The position numbers and the translations under genes are program-made. From the NCBI RefSeq assembly GCF_014651075.1, contig NZ_BMWE01000002.1:186001-250000 (forward strand): 64,000 bases of DNA. Reading direction: 5' to 3'. The first letter of the stretch is position 1, and each line of letters begins with the position of its first letter. Under the pieces are notes generated by a model. It did no database searches, was not told the DNA's origin, and saw only the letters and a list, made by a program, of their open reading frames with translations. Below are positions 1-7,813 of the stretch, in pieces. Origin of the DNA: Streptomyces djakartensis. Its GTDB lineage: Bacteria; Actinomycetota; Actinomycetes; Streptomycetales; Streptomycetaceae.

Positions 1-104
1 ACCAGGTTGGTGCCGCCGCCCAGGAAGCGGGCCTCCGGGTCGGCGTCGAGCAACGCCAGCGCGCCGGAGACGTCGAGGGCGCGCTGGTATCCGAACTCCC
101 TCAT
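1..104 (-). CDS. FAD-binding subunit of a xanthine dehydrogenase/aldehyde oxidase family enzyme (partial)
   Basis: Only the first 34 codons are in the window; the gene continues off the left edge. The N-terminus begins MREFGYQRALD and reaches FLGGGTNLV, the usual FAD pyrophosphate-binding loop of the medium (FAD) subunit of molybdenum hydroxylases (YagS/CoxM type). Its ATG overlaps the stop of the upstream 2Fe-2S subunit gene by 4 bases (ATGA), so the two are translationally coupled. By family precedent the large molybdopterin subunit would follow, outside the window. The family is clear; the substrate (purine, aldehyde or N-heterocycle) cannot be told. Confidence 0.85.
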   Translation of the reverse strand, partial: MREFGYQRALDVSGALALLDADPEARFLGGGTNL

Positions 105-643
105 GCCGCCGCACCCTTCTGCTCGGCCGCCCGGGCCACGGCCTGGACGATCGACACGTACGCACCGCAGCGGCACAGGTTGCCGCTCATGCGCTCCCGT
201 ATCTCCTCCGGGGTGAGCGGCGGCGGTCCGGCCTCGGGCCGGACGTCCCCGGTGGCGGCGCTGGGCCAGCCGGCCGCGTGTTCCTCGATCACCGCGATGG
301 CCGAGCAGATCTGTCCCGGCGTGCAGTAACCGCACTGGAAACCGTCCAGGTCGAGGAAGGCCTGCTGCACCGGATGCAACCGCTCCCCTTCGGCCACGCC
401 CTCGATGGTGGTGATCTCACGCCCTTCGGCGGCCACCGCGAGCTGGAGGCAGGACACGGACCGGCGGCCGTCGACCAGGACCGTGCAGGCACCGCACTGG
501 CCCTGGTCGCAGCCCTTCTTCGTGCCGGTCAGGTCGAGGCGCTCGCGGAGGGCGTCGAGCAGGGTCGTGCGGTGGTCGACGGTCAGCGTGTACTTCTCGC
601 CGTTGACGGACAGGGTGAGGTCGCTGGACGCCGATGGGGGCAT
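101..643 (-). CDS. 2Fe-2S subunit of a molybdenum hydroxylase (YagT/CoxS type)
   Basis: This is the small electron-transfer subunit of a three-subunit molybdenum hydroxylase; it passes electrons between the Mo-cofactor subunit and the FAD subunit. The N-terminal half has the plant-type ferredoxin cluster motif CDQGQCGACTVLVDG followed by a fourth Cys (SVSC). The C-terminal half has the second cluster motif, CGYCTPG and then CRCGAY. I chose the ATG at 643 (180 aa) over the upstream GTG at 661 because AGAAAGAAGG sits 5-6 bases before it. A Pro/Ala/Gly-rich insert separates the two C-terminal Cys pairs. The gene diverges from a TetR gene across a long palindrome, which suggests control by that repressor. 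Confidence 0.9.
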   Translation of the reverse strand: MPPSASSDLTLSVNGEKYTLTVDHRTTLLDALRERLDLTGTKKGCDQGQCGACTVLVDGRRSVSCLQLAVAAEGREITTIEGVAEGERLHPVQQAFLDLDGFQCGYCTPGQICSAIAVIEEHAAGWPSAATGDVRPEAGPPPLTPEEIRERMSGNLCRCGAYVSIVQAVARAAEQKGAAA

Positions 644-790
644 GGAAGCCTTCTTTCTCACGTCACAAGATCAGGTGGCATGGCCCGTGGGGCCGGTGCG
701 GGTTCGCAAGGTGCGGGATGAGGGGCGGGTCCGCCGTGCACACGGCCGTCGCGGGCTGTCCGCGCGGGCGGCCCGCCGATACGATGGAAC

Positions 791-840
791 AAGCGGACAG
801 TTGTCCGTTACCCGGAAACGTAACGGACAACTGTCCGCTT
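791..840. promoter_or_regulatory. Perfect 20-bp inverted repeat, probable double TetR operator
   Basis: Bases 791-810 and 821-840 are exact reverse complements around a 10-base spacer. Each arm also holds its own near-palindrome, CGGACAgtTGTCCG, so the site reads as two dimer operators in mirror orientation. It lies between the 2Fe-2S gene (starts 643, leftward) and the TetR gene (starts 882, rightward), where an autorepressor would bind. If transcribed it could also form a 20-bp hairpin, but its place in a divergent promoter region favours an operator. Confidence 0.75.
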
Positions 841-881
841 AACAAGGGCCGGGTTTCGGCCAGGGACCGCGAGGAGGACGA

Positions 882-1460
882 GTGCCGCAGAACGGGGACG
901 CCCCTTTGCGCTCGGACGCGCAACGCAACCGCGAACGCATCCTGGAGGTGGCTCTGGCCGAGCTGACGCGCTCGGCGGACGCCCCGCTCAGCGCGATCGC
1001 CAAGAAGGCGGGTGTCGGGCAGGGGACGTTCTACCGGCACTTCCCCAGCCGGGAGGCACTCGTCCTGGAGATCTACCGCCACGAGATGCAGCAGGTCGCC
1101 GACACCGCGGCACCGCTGCTGGAGAGCCGGGAACCGGACCGGGCGCTGCGCGAGTGGATGGACCGTCTCGCGCGCTTCGCCATGACCAAGGCGGGGCTGG
1201 CCGACGCGCTCCGTCAGGCCACCAGCGCACCCGGGAAGCCGGCGAAGCCGGGTCACGCCCCGGTGACCGCGGCGGCAGAACTCCTGCTCCGCGCCGCCGA
1301 GTCCTCCGGCACCATCCGCCCGGGCATCACCGCGGAGGACTTCTTCCTCGCCATCGGCGGCCTGTGGACGATCGACCCCCACAGCGACTGGCAACCCCGC
1401 GCCACCCGGCTCCTGGACCTCGTCATGGACGCGCTGCGGGTGGGGGCGCCCGGGCACTGA
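882..1460 (+). CDS. TetR/AcrR family transcriptional regulator
   Basis: This 192-aa protein has an N-terminal TetR helix-turn-helix: RILEVALAELT, then AIAKKAGVGQGTFYRHFPSREALV at about residues 20-60. A mostly helical ligand-binding domain of normal length follows. The GTG start at 882 is preceded by GAGGAGG at a good distance. The gene is divergent from the molybdenum-hydroxylase operon and a perfect inverted repeat lies 42 bases upstream, so it most likely represses itself and that operon. The ligand is unknown; a substrate of the oxidase is a reasonable guess. Confidence 0.9.
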   Translation: MPQNGDAPLRSDAQRNRERILEVALAELTRSADAPLSAIAKKAGVGQGTFYRHFPSREALVLEIYRHEMQQVADTAAPLLESREPDRALREWMDRLARFAMTKAGLADALRQATSAPGKPAKPGHAPVTAAAELLLRAAESSGTIRPGITAEDFFLAIGGLWTIDPHSDWQPRATRLLDLVMDALRVGAPGH

Positions 1461-1661
1461 GCGCCTCCCGCGGTGGCCGGTTCTGAGCGCCGGACCGTGA
1501 GCGCGGTGAGCGGCGCGCAGGGCCGCCCTGACGGGCTGCCCGATGGCGGGGCACACACCACCGGGCAGGAAAGCCGTCACGCGGAGGCAGCCGGACACGG
1601 GTGGCCGGACGGTGTGCGACCGGGGCGGGGGCCGCGGTGCCGGTGCGCACGGCGACGGGGG

Positions 1662-2567
1662 TCAGGCGACGGCCGTGAGGGCCAGTTCTCGTAGCTCGTG
1701 GAGGGCCGCCGCCACGGCCGGGCGGGCATGACCGGCGCCTCGGGTGCAGGTGAGGAGTTTGCGGTGGGGGTTGCCGGCGCAACGGATCCGGGTGATCGGG
1801 AGGTCCGGGGTCAGATGCGCCAGGCGGGGGATGAGGGCGACGCCGAGCCGGTGGGCGACCAGGTGGGCGGTGACGTCCCAGTCGCGGGCGTGGTGGACGA
1901 CGTCGGGCGTGAAGCCCGCCGCGCCGCAGGCCGACAGGACGTGCCGGCGGCAGGGGCTCTGCTCCACCGGCGCGATCCACGGCTCGCAGGCAGCCTCGGC
2001 GAGGTCGACCCGGTCCCGCCCCGCCAGTGGATGCGCGTCGGGAACGACCAGGTCGAACGGGTCGTCGAGCAACGGCTGCTGGTCGAACCGCTTGTCGCTC
2101 ATCGGCGGGCTGTGCGGGGTCGACTCGACGACCGCCAGATCGGCCTCGCCCTCGAAGAGGAGGTCGAAGCTCTCCGGCACACCCGCCTCGGTGATCCGCA
2201 CGGACAGCCGGGGGTGCCGCTCCGCCAGCCGGGACGCCAGGGGGGCCAGCAGCACCGAGACGGCCACCGGGAAACCCGTCACGCGCAGCACCCCGGACGG
2301 CGCCCCGCGGTCGGCCCGGAGGTCGATCTCGGCCTGTTCCCACTGGGCCTGGATGGCGTCGGCGTGCGCGAGCAGGCTTTCGGCGGCGGGCGTGAGGCGC
2401 ACCCCCCGCCCCTGCGGCTCCAGCAGGTCCACGCCCAGGTCGCGGGCGAGCTGCCGGATCTGCTGGGAGGCGGCGGACGGGGTGAAGTGCAGGGCCCGGG
2501 CCGCCGCCGTGACCGTGCCGTAGTGGGAGACGGCCCTGAGGACGTGCAGCCGGCGCAGGTCAATCAT
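1662..2567 (-). CDS. LysR family transcriptional regulator
   Basis: This 301-aa LysR-type regulator has the N-terminal winged HTH at residues 1-60 (MIDLRRLHVLRAVSHYGTV, then AAARALHFTPSAASQQI). A substrate-binding domain follows from about residue 90. A LysR protein usually binds a T-N11-A site in the divergent promoter region and responds to a small metabolite. The divergent neighbour here, 118 bases away, encodes only a small Cys-rich protein, so the target is not obvious. The ATG at 2567 opens directly into the HTH, which fixes the start. No terminator was recognised downstream. Confidence 0.92.
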   Translation of the reverse strand: MIDLRRLHVLRAVSHYGTVTAAARALHFTPSAASQQIRQLARDLGVDLLEPQGRGVRLTPAAESLLAHADAIQAQWEQAEIDLRADRGAPSGVLRVTGFPVAVSVLLAPLASRLAERHPRLSVRITEAGVPESFDLLFEGEADLAVVESTPHSPPMSDKRFDQQPLLDDPFDLVVPDAHPLAGRDRVDLAEAACEPWIAPVEQSPCRRHVLSACGAAGFTPDVVHHARDWDVTAHLVAHRLGVALIPRLAHLTPDLPITRIRCAGNPHRKLLTCTRGAGHARPAVAAALHELRELALTAVA

Positions 2568-2684
2568 GAAGGCGAGACTTCACAGTCGAGTCCGCAAAGT
2601 CAACCTGGACGTGCACAGACGCTTCGACGCACCCTGGCTGTGTCGCGACGGTCAACCAGCCACGAGGTACGAGGAGTCACAGAC

Positions 2685-2897
2685 ATGAGCAGCACCACCG
2701 GCATCGTCTGCCCGCACTGCGGCTGGCCGGACGGAGGTGAGCCGTTCCAGGTGCTGTCCCGGCACACCACCGCGACGGGCCGCACGGAATGGACGCGCTG
2801 CGGCTGCGGCTCCCTCCAGGTCCGGGTCGTCGACGGCTGCGGCACTCGCATCGTCTCCCGGAGCGTGCCGGCCCCCAGTTACGCTCCGGCCCGGTAG
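2685..2897 (+). CDS. Small zinc-ribbon-like hypothetical protein
   Basis: This is a 70-aa protein with a CPHCGW knuckle near the N-terminus (residues 9-14) and further Cys residues in TRCGCGS and DGCGT, a plausible zinc-binding ribbon. No enzymatic motif is visible. The ATG at 2685 follows GAGGAG by 8 bases, and codon use is strongly GC at third positions, so I take it as a real gene. It is divergent from the LysR gene and may be its target. The function is unknown. Confidence 0.7.
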   Translation: MSSTTGIVCPHCGWPDGGEPFQVLSRHTTATGRTEWTRCGCGSLQVRVVDGCGTRIVSRSVPAPSYAPAR

Positions 2898-3120
2898 GGT
2901 ACGGCGGCCACTGAGCGTCGTTCAGCCGCCGCCGTGCCGCGCCAGTCGCTCCCCAGCGGGCCGCGCCGGACGCGGCGGCCGTCGCGGGCGCGGCTCACCA
3001 GGCCCGTCGCGTGCGGGACGCGCACATGCGGGGACACGGGCGCTCGGGGGCACCCCCAGCCGCCGGGCCGGCTCCACGGTGGGCAGAGGCTCGGCCGGCA
3101 GACGCAGCACGGAGCGCCAC

Positions 3121-3155
3121 CCGCCGTACGGCGGGGAGGTTCCGCCGTACGGCGG
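3121..3155. promoter_or_regulatory. Twin 14-bp palindromes, candidate operator pair
   Basis: The perfect palindrome CCGCCGTACGGCGG occurs at 3121-3134 and again at 3142-3155. The centres are 21 bp apart, two helical turns, so two bound dimers would lie on the same DNA face. The pair is about 70 bp upstream of the esterase gene that starts at 3226. The rest of the 328-bp gap (2898-3225) holds no convincing gene. Confidence 0.45.
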
Positions 3156-3225
3156 CGCCCGGGCCCGGCCCGGCCGGCCCGATCCTGTCCGCACGAGCCG
3201 CCGCGACCTCGCCCGAGGAGACGTC

Positions 3226-4200
3226 ATGACACATGTTCCGCCCCCGTTCGACCCGGAACTCGCCGCTGCCCTCGAGCTGATCAAGGACATGATCAGTCCC
3301 GGTCTCGCGCTGGACGAGATCGCCGACGCTCGCCGGGGCCCGGGCATCGAGATGCTGGCCGATCTGGACCTGACCATGGGCGGGGCGTTCGAGGTGGAGG
3401 ACCGGCAGGTGCCCGGTCCGGAGGGCGAGCCCGACATCTCGCTGCTGATCTGCCGGCCGACCGCTCCGGGGACCGCCGGGGCACGGCCCGTCATCTACCA
3501 CGTGCACGGCGGTGGCATGGTCATCGGCAACAACCGGGTCGGCGTCGACGGCCCGCTGGCCTGGGCCGGGGCGCTGGACGCGGTGGTGGTGTCGGTGGAG
3601 TACCGGCTGGCACCGGAGCATCCGCATCCCGCGCCGATCGAGGACGTGTACGCCGGGCTGCTGTGGACGGCCGACCACGCCGCCGAGCTCGGGGCCGACC
3701 CGGAGCGGATCGTCATCGCGGGGGCCAGCGCCGGCGGTGGGCTGTGCGCGGCTCTGGCGTTGCTGACCCGGGACCGCAAGGGGCCGCAGCCGGTCGGCCA
3801 GGTCTTGTTGTGCCCGATGCTCGACGACCGCAACGACACGCCGTCGGCGTACCAGATGGCAGGGCTCGGGGTGTGGGACCGCACCGCCAACGAGACCGGC
3901 TGGACCGCCCTGCTGGGCGCGCGGCGCGGCGGGCCCGACGTACCGGCGTACGCGGCGCCGGCCCGGGCCGAGGACCTGTCCGGGCTGCCGCCCGCCTTCC
4001 TCGACGTCGGCTCCGCCGAGACCTTCCGCGACGAGGTCGTCGCCTACGCGTCGCGCATCTGGCAGGCCGGTGGCGTGGCCGAACTGCACGTCTGGCCCGG
4101 CGGCTTCCACGGATTCGACGGCTTCGCCCCCCAGGCGGCGCTCTCCCAGTCGGCGCGGGCGGCGCATGTGGACTGGCTGCGGAGGCTGCTCGGGATGTGA
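3226..4200 (+). CDS. Alpha/beta hydrolase, hormone-sensitive lipase (family IV) esterase
   Basis: This 324-aa cytoplasmic esterase of the HSL-like family would hydrolyse short-chain esters. Visible are the oxyanion-hole motif HGGG (residues 94-97), the nucleophile elbow GASAGGG with Ser168, an acidic segment DVGSAETFRDE around residue 265, and the catalytic His in GGFHGFD (His295). The order and spacing are complete for the family. The ATG at 3226 is preceded by GAGGAG. A PucR-type regulator and a CoA-transferase follow on the same strand, so all three may serve one catabolic route, which is inference from position only. Confidence 0.9.
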   Translation: MTHVPPPFDPELAAALELIKDMISPGLALDEIADARRGPGIEMLADLDLTMGGAFEVEDRQVPGPEGEPDISLLICRPTAPGTAGARPVIYHVHGGGMVIGNNRVGVDGPLAWAGALDAVVVSVEYRLAPEHPHPAPIEDVYAGLLWTADHAAELGADPERIVIAGASAGGGLCAALALLTRDRKGPQPVGQVLLCPMLDDRNDTPSAYQMAGLGVWDRTANETGWTALLGARRGGPDVPAYAAPARAEDLSGLPPAFLDVGSAETFRDEVVAYASRIWQAGGVAELHVWPGGFHGFDGFAPQAALSQSARAAHVDWLRRLLGM

Positions 4201-4278
4201 CGGCACCAGGTGCGTCCGCGTGTCCGCGAGCCCTGCGGCCGGCTGCCGCGGCACGGCCGCATGCCGCACCATGGGCCT

Positions 4279-5649
4279 ATGAAAGAGCTGGCCGGGCGCC
4301 TGACCGCGCTCGATCCGGACGCCGGTGCGGCGGTCCGGGTCATCGCCTACTTCGACCGTCTGGCCGAGTCCAGGGCCGGTGTGGAGGCGCTTGTCCGCGG
4401 TGCCGCCGTACTGGCGGGCTGCCCAGCCCGGCTGGTCGACCCCGAGCGGCGCGTGCACGTCCGCGTGGAGGCCGACGGCACCCGCCGGGACACCGAGACG
4501 CCACCGGATCCCGCGTGGCCGTCCGCGCGGCTGGCCCCGGGCGGTGCGGCGACCCTGTGGCTGGAGCGGGCCGCAGCGGCGCCCGGGGTGGTCGGGCCGG
4601 ACCACACCCGGACAGAGTCCCGCCCGGACGACGCCGGCCAGGCCAGGCCGGCTCCCGACCCGGACGACGCCGGCCAGGCCAGGCCGGCTCCCCACCCGGA
4701 GACCTGGGACGGCACCGGGGCGGTGCCCGATACGAGGTTCGGCACCGCGACGGCGGTCGGCACAGCCAGCGCGACCGGCACAGTCGGCGCGACCGGCACG
4801 GTCGGCACAGCCAGCACAGCCAGCACGACCGGCACAGCCAGCACGACCGGCACAGCCAGCACAGCCAGCACAGCCAGCGCGACCGGCGCAGGCAGCGCGA
4901 CCGGTGCAGCGGGCGCGGTGGGCACAGCCGACGCCGGCAGCGCACGGTACGGCACCGGGGGCGCGGCCAGCGTCGTCGATGCCGTGATTCTCGAACGGGC
5001 CGCCGGTGCCGTGAGGGTCGTGCTCGACCGCACCCGGGGCCGGGCCCCGGCCGACGACCCGGCGCTGGTGGAGACCCTTCTCGACGCCAGTGCCCCGGAA
5101 CCCGCCCGGCTGCACGCCGCCCGCCGCCTCGGCCTGGACCCGGCGGCCCCGGTCCGTGCCCTCGCCCCGCTGAACGACCGGCCACGGGTCGTACCCGACG
5201 GGGTGGAGGCCGGTCCGGCCGGCCGGCTCGGGGTCGGACCCGCCGTCCCCGTGCTCGAGCTGCCCGGGTCGTGGGCCGCCGCCCGTACCGCACTGCGTTT
5301 CACCGCCGAGGGCACCGCGCAGGACCCCGGGCCGCGCGTCGTGTACGCCGACGAGCTGGGCGGTATCGCCCTCCTCGCCGGTCTGGTCGCCCCGGGCGCC
5401 GAACCGCCGCCCGACGTCCGTGCCCTGGAGACCGCCGCGGCGACCGCACCCTGGCTGCCGGTGACGCTGCACGCCGTCGCGTCCACTGCGAGCCTGCGGG
5501 CGGCCGCAGCGCAGATCAACGTCCACCACTCCACGCTGCAGGACCGGCTGGCCCACGCCGAGCACCTGCTCGGCTGGCCGGTGCGCACCCCGCAGGGCCG
5601 GCTGCGGCTGCAACTCGCACTGGCCATGCGGCGCCTCGCCCGGCCATAG
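4279..5649 (+). CDS. PucR-type HTH regulator with repeat-expanded linker
   Basis: The C-terminal 50 residues, including INVHHSTLQDRLAHAEHLLG, form the PucR-type HTH found at the end of CdaR/PucR regulators. The N-terminal 110 residues look like a short sensory domain. Between them is a long low-complexity linker: two copies of a 12-residue PDDAGQARPAP repeat, then about 70 residues that are almost only Gly, Thr, Ala, Ser and Val. I prefer the ATG at 4279 (MKELAGRL, 456 aa); in-frame ATGs at 4210 and 4261 would extend it, and none has a clear ribosome binding site. The gene lies between the esterase and a CoA-transferase, which it may regulate. Confidence 0.8.
   Translation: MKELAGRLTALDPDAGAAVRVIAYFDRLAESRAGVEALVRGAAVLAGCPARLVDPERRVHVRVEADGTRRDTETPPDPAWPSARLAPGGAATLWLERAAAAPGVVGPDHTRTESRPDDAGQARPAPDPDDAGQARPAPHPETWDGTGAVPDTRFGTATAVGTASATGTVGATGTVGTASTASTTGTASTTGTASTASTASATGAGSATGAAGAVGTADAGSARYGTGGAASVVDAVILERAAGAVRVVLDRTRGRAPADDPALVETLLDASAPEPARLHAARRLGLDPAAPVRALAPLNDRPRVVPDGVEAGPAGRLGVGPAVPVLELPGSWAAARTALRFTAEGTAQDPGPRVVYADELGGIALLAGLVAPGAEPPPDVRALETAAATAPWLPVTLHAVASTASLRAAAAQINVHHSTLQDRLAHAEHLLGWPVRTPQGRLRLQLALAMRRLARP
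4623..4694 (+). repeat. 36-bp tandem repeat, two copies, within the PucR-type gene
   Basis: Bases 4623-4658 and 4659-4694 are identical at 35 of 36 positions and encode two in-frame 12-residue units (PDDAGQARPAP plus Asp or His-Pro). The near-identity points to a recent duplication that kept the reading frame. Confidence 0.9.
4738..4950 (+). repeat. Degenerate 9/18-bp minisatellite within the PucR-type gene
   Basis: Short units such as GGCACAGCCAGCACGACC recur with small changes across about 200 bp and encode Gly-Thr-Ala-Ser-rich sequence. Units stay in multiples of three, so copy-number change alters linker length without breaking the frame. Confidence 0.85.
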
Positions 5650-5769
5650 CCCCGTGCGATCCGGCTCCCGCGCGGCGTGATCCGGATCGCGCCCGAGGTC
5701 CCATGCCTGCGCCCTTCCCCTGGGAGACACTGGCCGGGCCGGTCGGTACGAGGTTCAGGAGCTTGAGGC

Positions 5770-6960
5770 ATGAGCGTGCAGCGGTATCCCCTGTCCGGGG
5801 TCACGGTGGTCAGCCTGGAGCAGGCGGTGGCCGCGCCCTACGCCACCCGGCAGCTCGCCGACCTCGGTGCTCGCGTGATCAAGGTGGAGCGGCCGGGCGG
5901 CGGCGACTTCGCCCGGCGTTACGACACGACCGTGCACGGCCACTCCAGCTATTTCGTGTGGCTCAACCGCTCCAAGGAGTCCCTCACGCTGGACCTCAAG
6001 GACCCGCGGGGACGCGACATCCTCCACGAACTCCTCGACGGTGCCGACGTGTTCGTTCAGAACCTCGCCCCGGGCGCCGCCGACCGGCTCGGCCTGGACG
6101 TCGCCACCCTCACCGCCCGCCGCCCCGGCCTGATCCCGTGCACGATATCCGGGTACGGCACCACCGGCCCGTGGGCCGACCGCAAGGCGTACGACCTGCT
6201 CGTGCAGTGCCAGACCGGGCTGGTGTCCCTGACGGGGACCCCGGAGGGGACCGCCCGGACCGGGATCTCCGTCGCCGACATCGCCGCCGGGATGTACGCC
6301 TACAGCGGCGTCCTCACGGCCCTGTACACGCGCGCCGTCACCGGCGAGGCCCACCCGGTGGAGGTGTCCCTGTTCGAGGCGCTCGCGGAGTGGATGGGCC
6401 AGCCCGCCTACTACACGCGGCACGGCGGCAGCCAGCCCCCGCGCATCGGCACGCAGCACGCCACCATCGCGCCGTACGGGACGTACCCGGCCGCCGATGG
6501 CAGAGAAGTGCTGTTCTCCATCCAGAACGAGCGCGAGTGGGCGGCCCTGTGCACCGGGTTCCTCGGCCGGCCCGAGCTCGTCGACGATCCGCGTTTCGCC
6601 ACCGCCTCCGACCGCGTCGCCCACCGCGAGGAGCTCAACACCATCGTCTCGGCACGCTTCGCCCGCTCCGCGTCCGACGAGATCCTCGAGGACCTGGAGG
6701 CCCTCGGCATCGCCTGCGCCGGGGTCAACGACGTCCCCGCCTTCCTGGACCACCCGGTGCTGGCCGCCCGCGGCCGCTGGACCGAGGTCGCGGTGCCCGG
6801 TGCCACGGTCGAGGCCCTCCTTCCCCCGGCCGATCTCGCGGGGCTGGCCGCGCGCATGGACCCGGTGCCGGCGGTGGGCGAGCACACCGAGGCGATCCTC
6901 GGCGAGCTGGGCCGCACCGAGGAACAGGTGGCGGCCCTGCGCGCGGACGGCGTCGTCTGA
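5770..6960 (+). CDS. CaiB/BaiF family CoA-transferase
   Basis: This 396-aa class III CoA-transferase would move CoA between organic acids. The family signature is at the N-terminus: ADLGARVIKVERPGGGDFAR, then WLNRSKESLTLDLKDPRG. The conserved catalytic Asp is in the segment GISVADIAAGMYAYSG. The length is normal. The ATG at 5770 has a TTGAGG element just upstream. It follows the PucR-type gene by 120 bp on the same strand. A hairpin right after the stop probably ends the transcript. The acyl substrate cannot be inferred. Confidence 0.92.
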   Translation: MSVQRYPLSGVTVVSLEQAVAAPYATRQLADLGARVIKVERPGGGDFARRYDTTVHGHSSYFVWLNRSKESLTLDLKDPRGRDILHELLDGADVFVQNLAPGAADRLGLDVATLTARRPGLIPCTISGYGTTGPWADRKAYDLLVQCQTGLVSLTGTPEGTARTGISVADIAAGMYAYSGVLTALYTRAVTGEAHPVEVSLFEALAEWMGQPAYYTRHGGSQPPRIGTQHATIAPYGTYPAADGREVLFSIQNEREWAALCTGFLGRPELVDDPRFATASDRVAHREELNTIVSARFARSASDEILEDLEALGIACAGVNDVPAFLDHPVLAARGRWTEVAVPGATVEALLPPADLAGLAARMDPVPAVGEHTEAILGELGRTEEQVAALRADGVV

Positions 6961-6963
6961 GCG

Positions 6964-6981
6964 GGCGGGCTCCGGCCCGCC
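6964..6981. terminator. Hairpin between convergent genes
   Basis: GGCGGGC (6964-6970) pairs with GCCCGCC (6975-6981) around a four-base loop. It begins three bases after the CoA-transferase stop codon and faces the convergent phosphoribosyltransferase gene, so it may serve both strands. Confidence 0.55.
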
Positions 6982-7006
6982 GCCCCGCCTGCTCCCGTGC
7001 GAGGGG

Positions 7007-7651
7007 TCAGAGCCGCACGCGGAGGGCCTCGAGGACGTCCCGGTCCGTCAGCTGGTCGAAGTTCTCGTACCACAGGCCCACGGCCATGAAGGCGGCCGGC
7101 CGGTGCAGGCAGATCACCTCGTCGGCCTCGGCCCGCAGCGACTCGGCGGCCTCCGGGGATCCCACCGGCACGGCCAGCACCACCCGTTCGGGCTCCTGGC
7201 GGCGTACGAACCGCAGCGCGGCCCGGGCGGTGGAACCGGTCGCCAGGCCGTCGTCGACCACGATCACGGTGTGTCCGCTCAGGTCGGGGGCGGGGCGGCC
7301 CTGCCGGTAGAGCCGCTCACGGCGGCGCAGTTCCGCACGCTCCCGTTCGATGACGGGGGCCAGGGCGGCCTCGCTGAGCCCCAGGTGCCGCAGGGCGTCC
7401 TGGTCGAGGAGCGGCACCTCGTCCCCGGCCATCGCACCGACGCCGAGCTCCTCCTGGAAGGGCGCCCCGATCTTCCGTACGACGACCACGTCCAGCGGGG
7501 CGTCGAGGGCCCGGGCGACCTCGCGCGCCACCGCGACCCCGCCGCGCGGCAGAGCGAGGACGAGAGGACGGGGCAGAGCCCCCTCGTGCTGCCGGGTGCG
7601 CAGGATGTCGGCCAGTTCCCCGCCGGCCTGGCGGCGATCACGGAACCGCAT
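7007..7651 (-). CDS. Phosphoribosyltransferase domain protein
   Basis: This 214-aa protein has the type I phosphoribosyltransferase PRPP-binding loop VIVVDDGLATGSTARAA near residue 125 and an N-terminal LVLALPRGGVAVA segment. The family uses PRPP with a base or related acceptor; the acceptor is unknown. I chose the ATG at 7651 because GAGGTG lies just upstream; an upstream extension begins with unrelated residues. The next gene upstream encodes an alpha/beta hydrolase. From memory, in other bacteria these two domains occur fused in one protein, so they may work together. Confidence 0.85.
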   Translation of the reverse strand: MRFRDRRQAGGELADILRTRQHEGALPRPLVLALPRGGVAVAREVARALDAPLDVVVVRKIGAPFQEELGVGAMAGDEVPLLDQDALRHLGLSEAALAPVIERERAELRRRERLYRQGRPAPDLSGHTVIVVDDGLATGSTARAALRFVRRQEPERVVLAVPVGSPEAAESLRAEADEVICLHRPAAFMAVGLWYENFDQLTDRDVLEALRVRL

Positions 7652-7813
7652 GACGGTCACCTCTGTTTCCCACACGGAGAGGGCCCTCGGCCGGTCCGGC
7701 ACCCGCGTACCCGCTGCCCACCGGACGATGCGCGCCGCGCGGACGTGCGTGGCTCGTGACCGCGCCGAAGCGGGTGCCCACGGACAGCTTCCCCGGACGG
7801 CACCGGCCGCCGT

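Noticed and set aside
4738..4950. CRISPR-like repeat array
   Set aside because: The units are 9-18 bp, contiguous, degenerate and in frame within a coding sequence; there are no unique spacers.
2934..7310. Very long open frame crossing several genes on the plus strand
   Set aside because: It is Arg/Gly/Pro-rich and overlaps recognisable genes in the correct frame; high G+C suppresses stop codons in the alternative frame.
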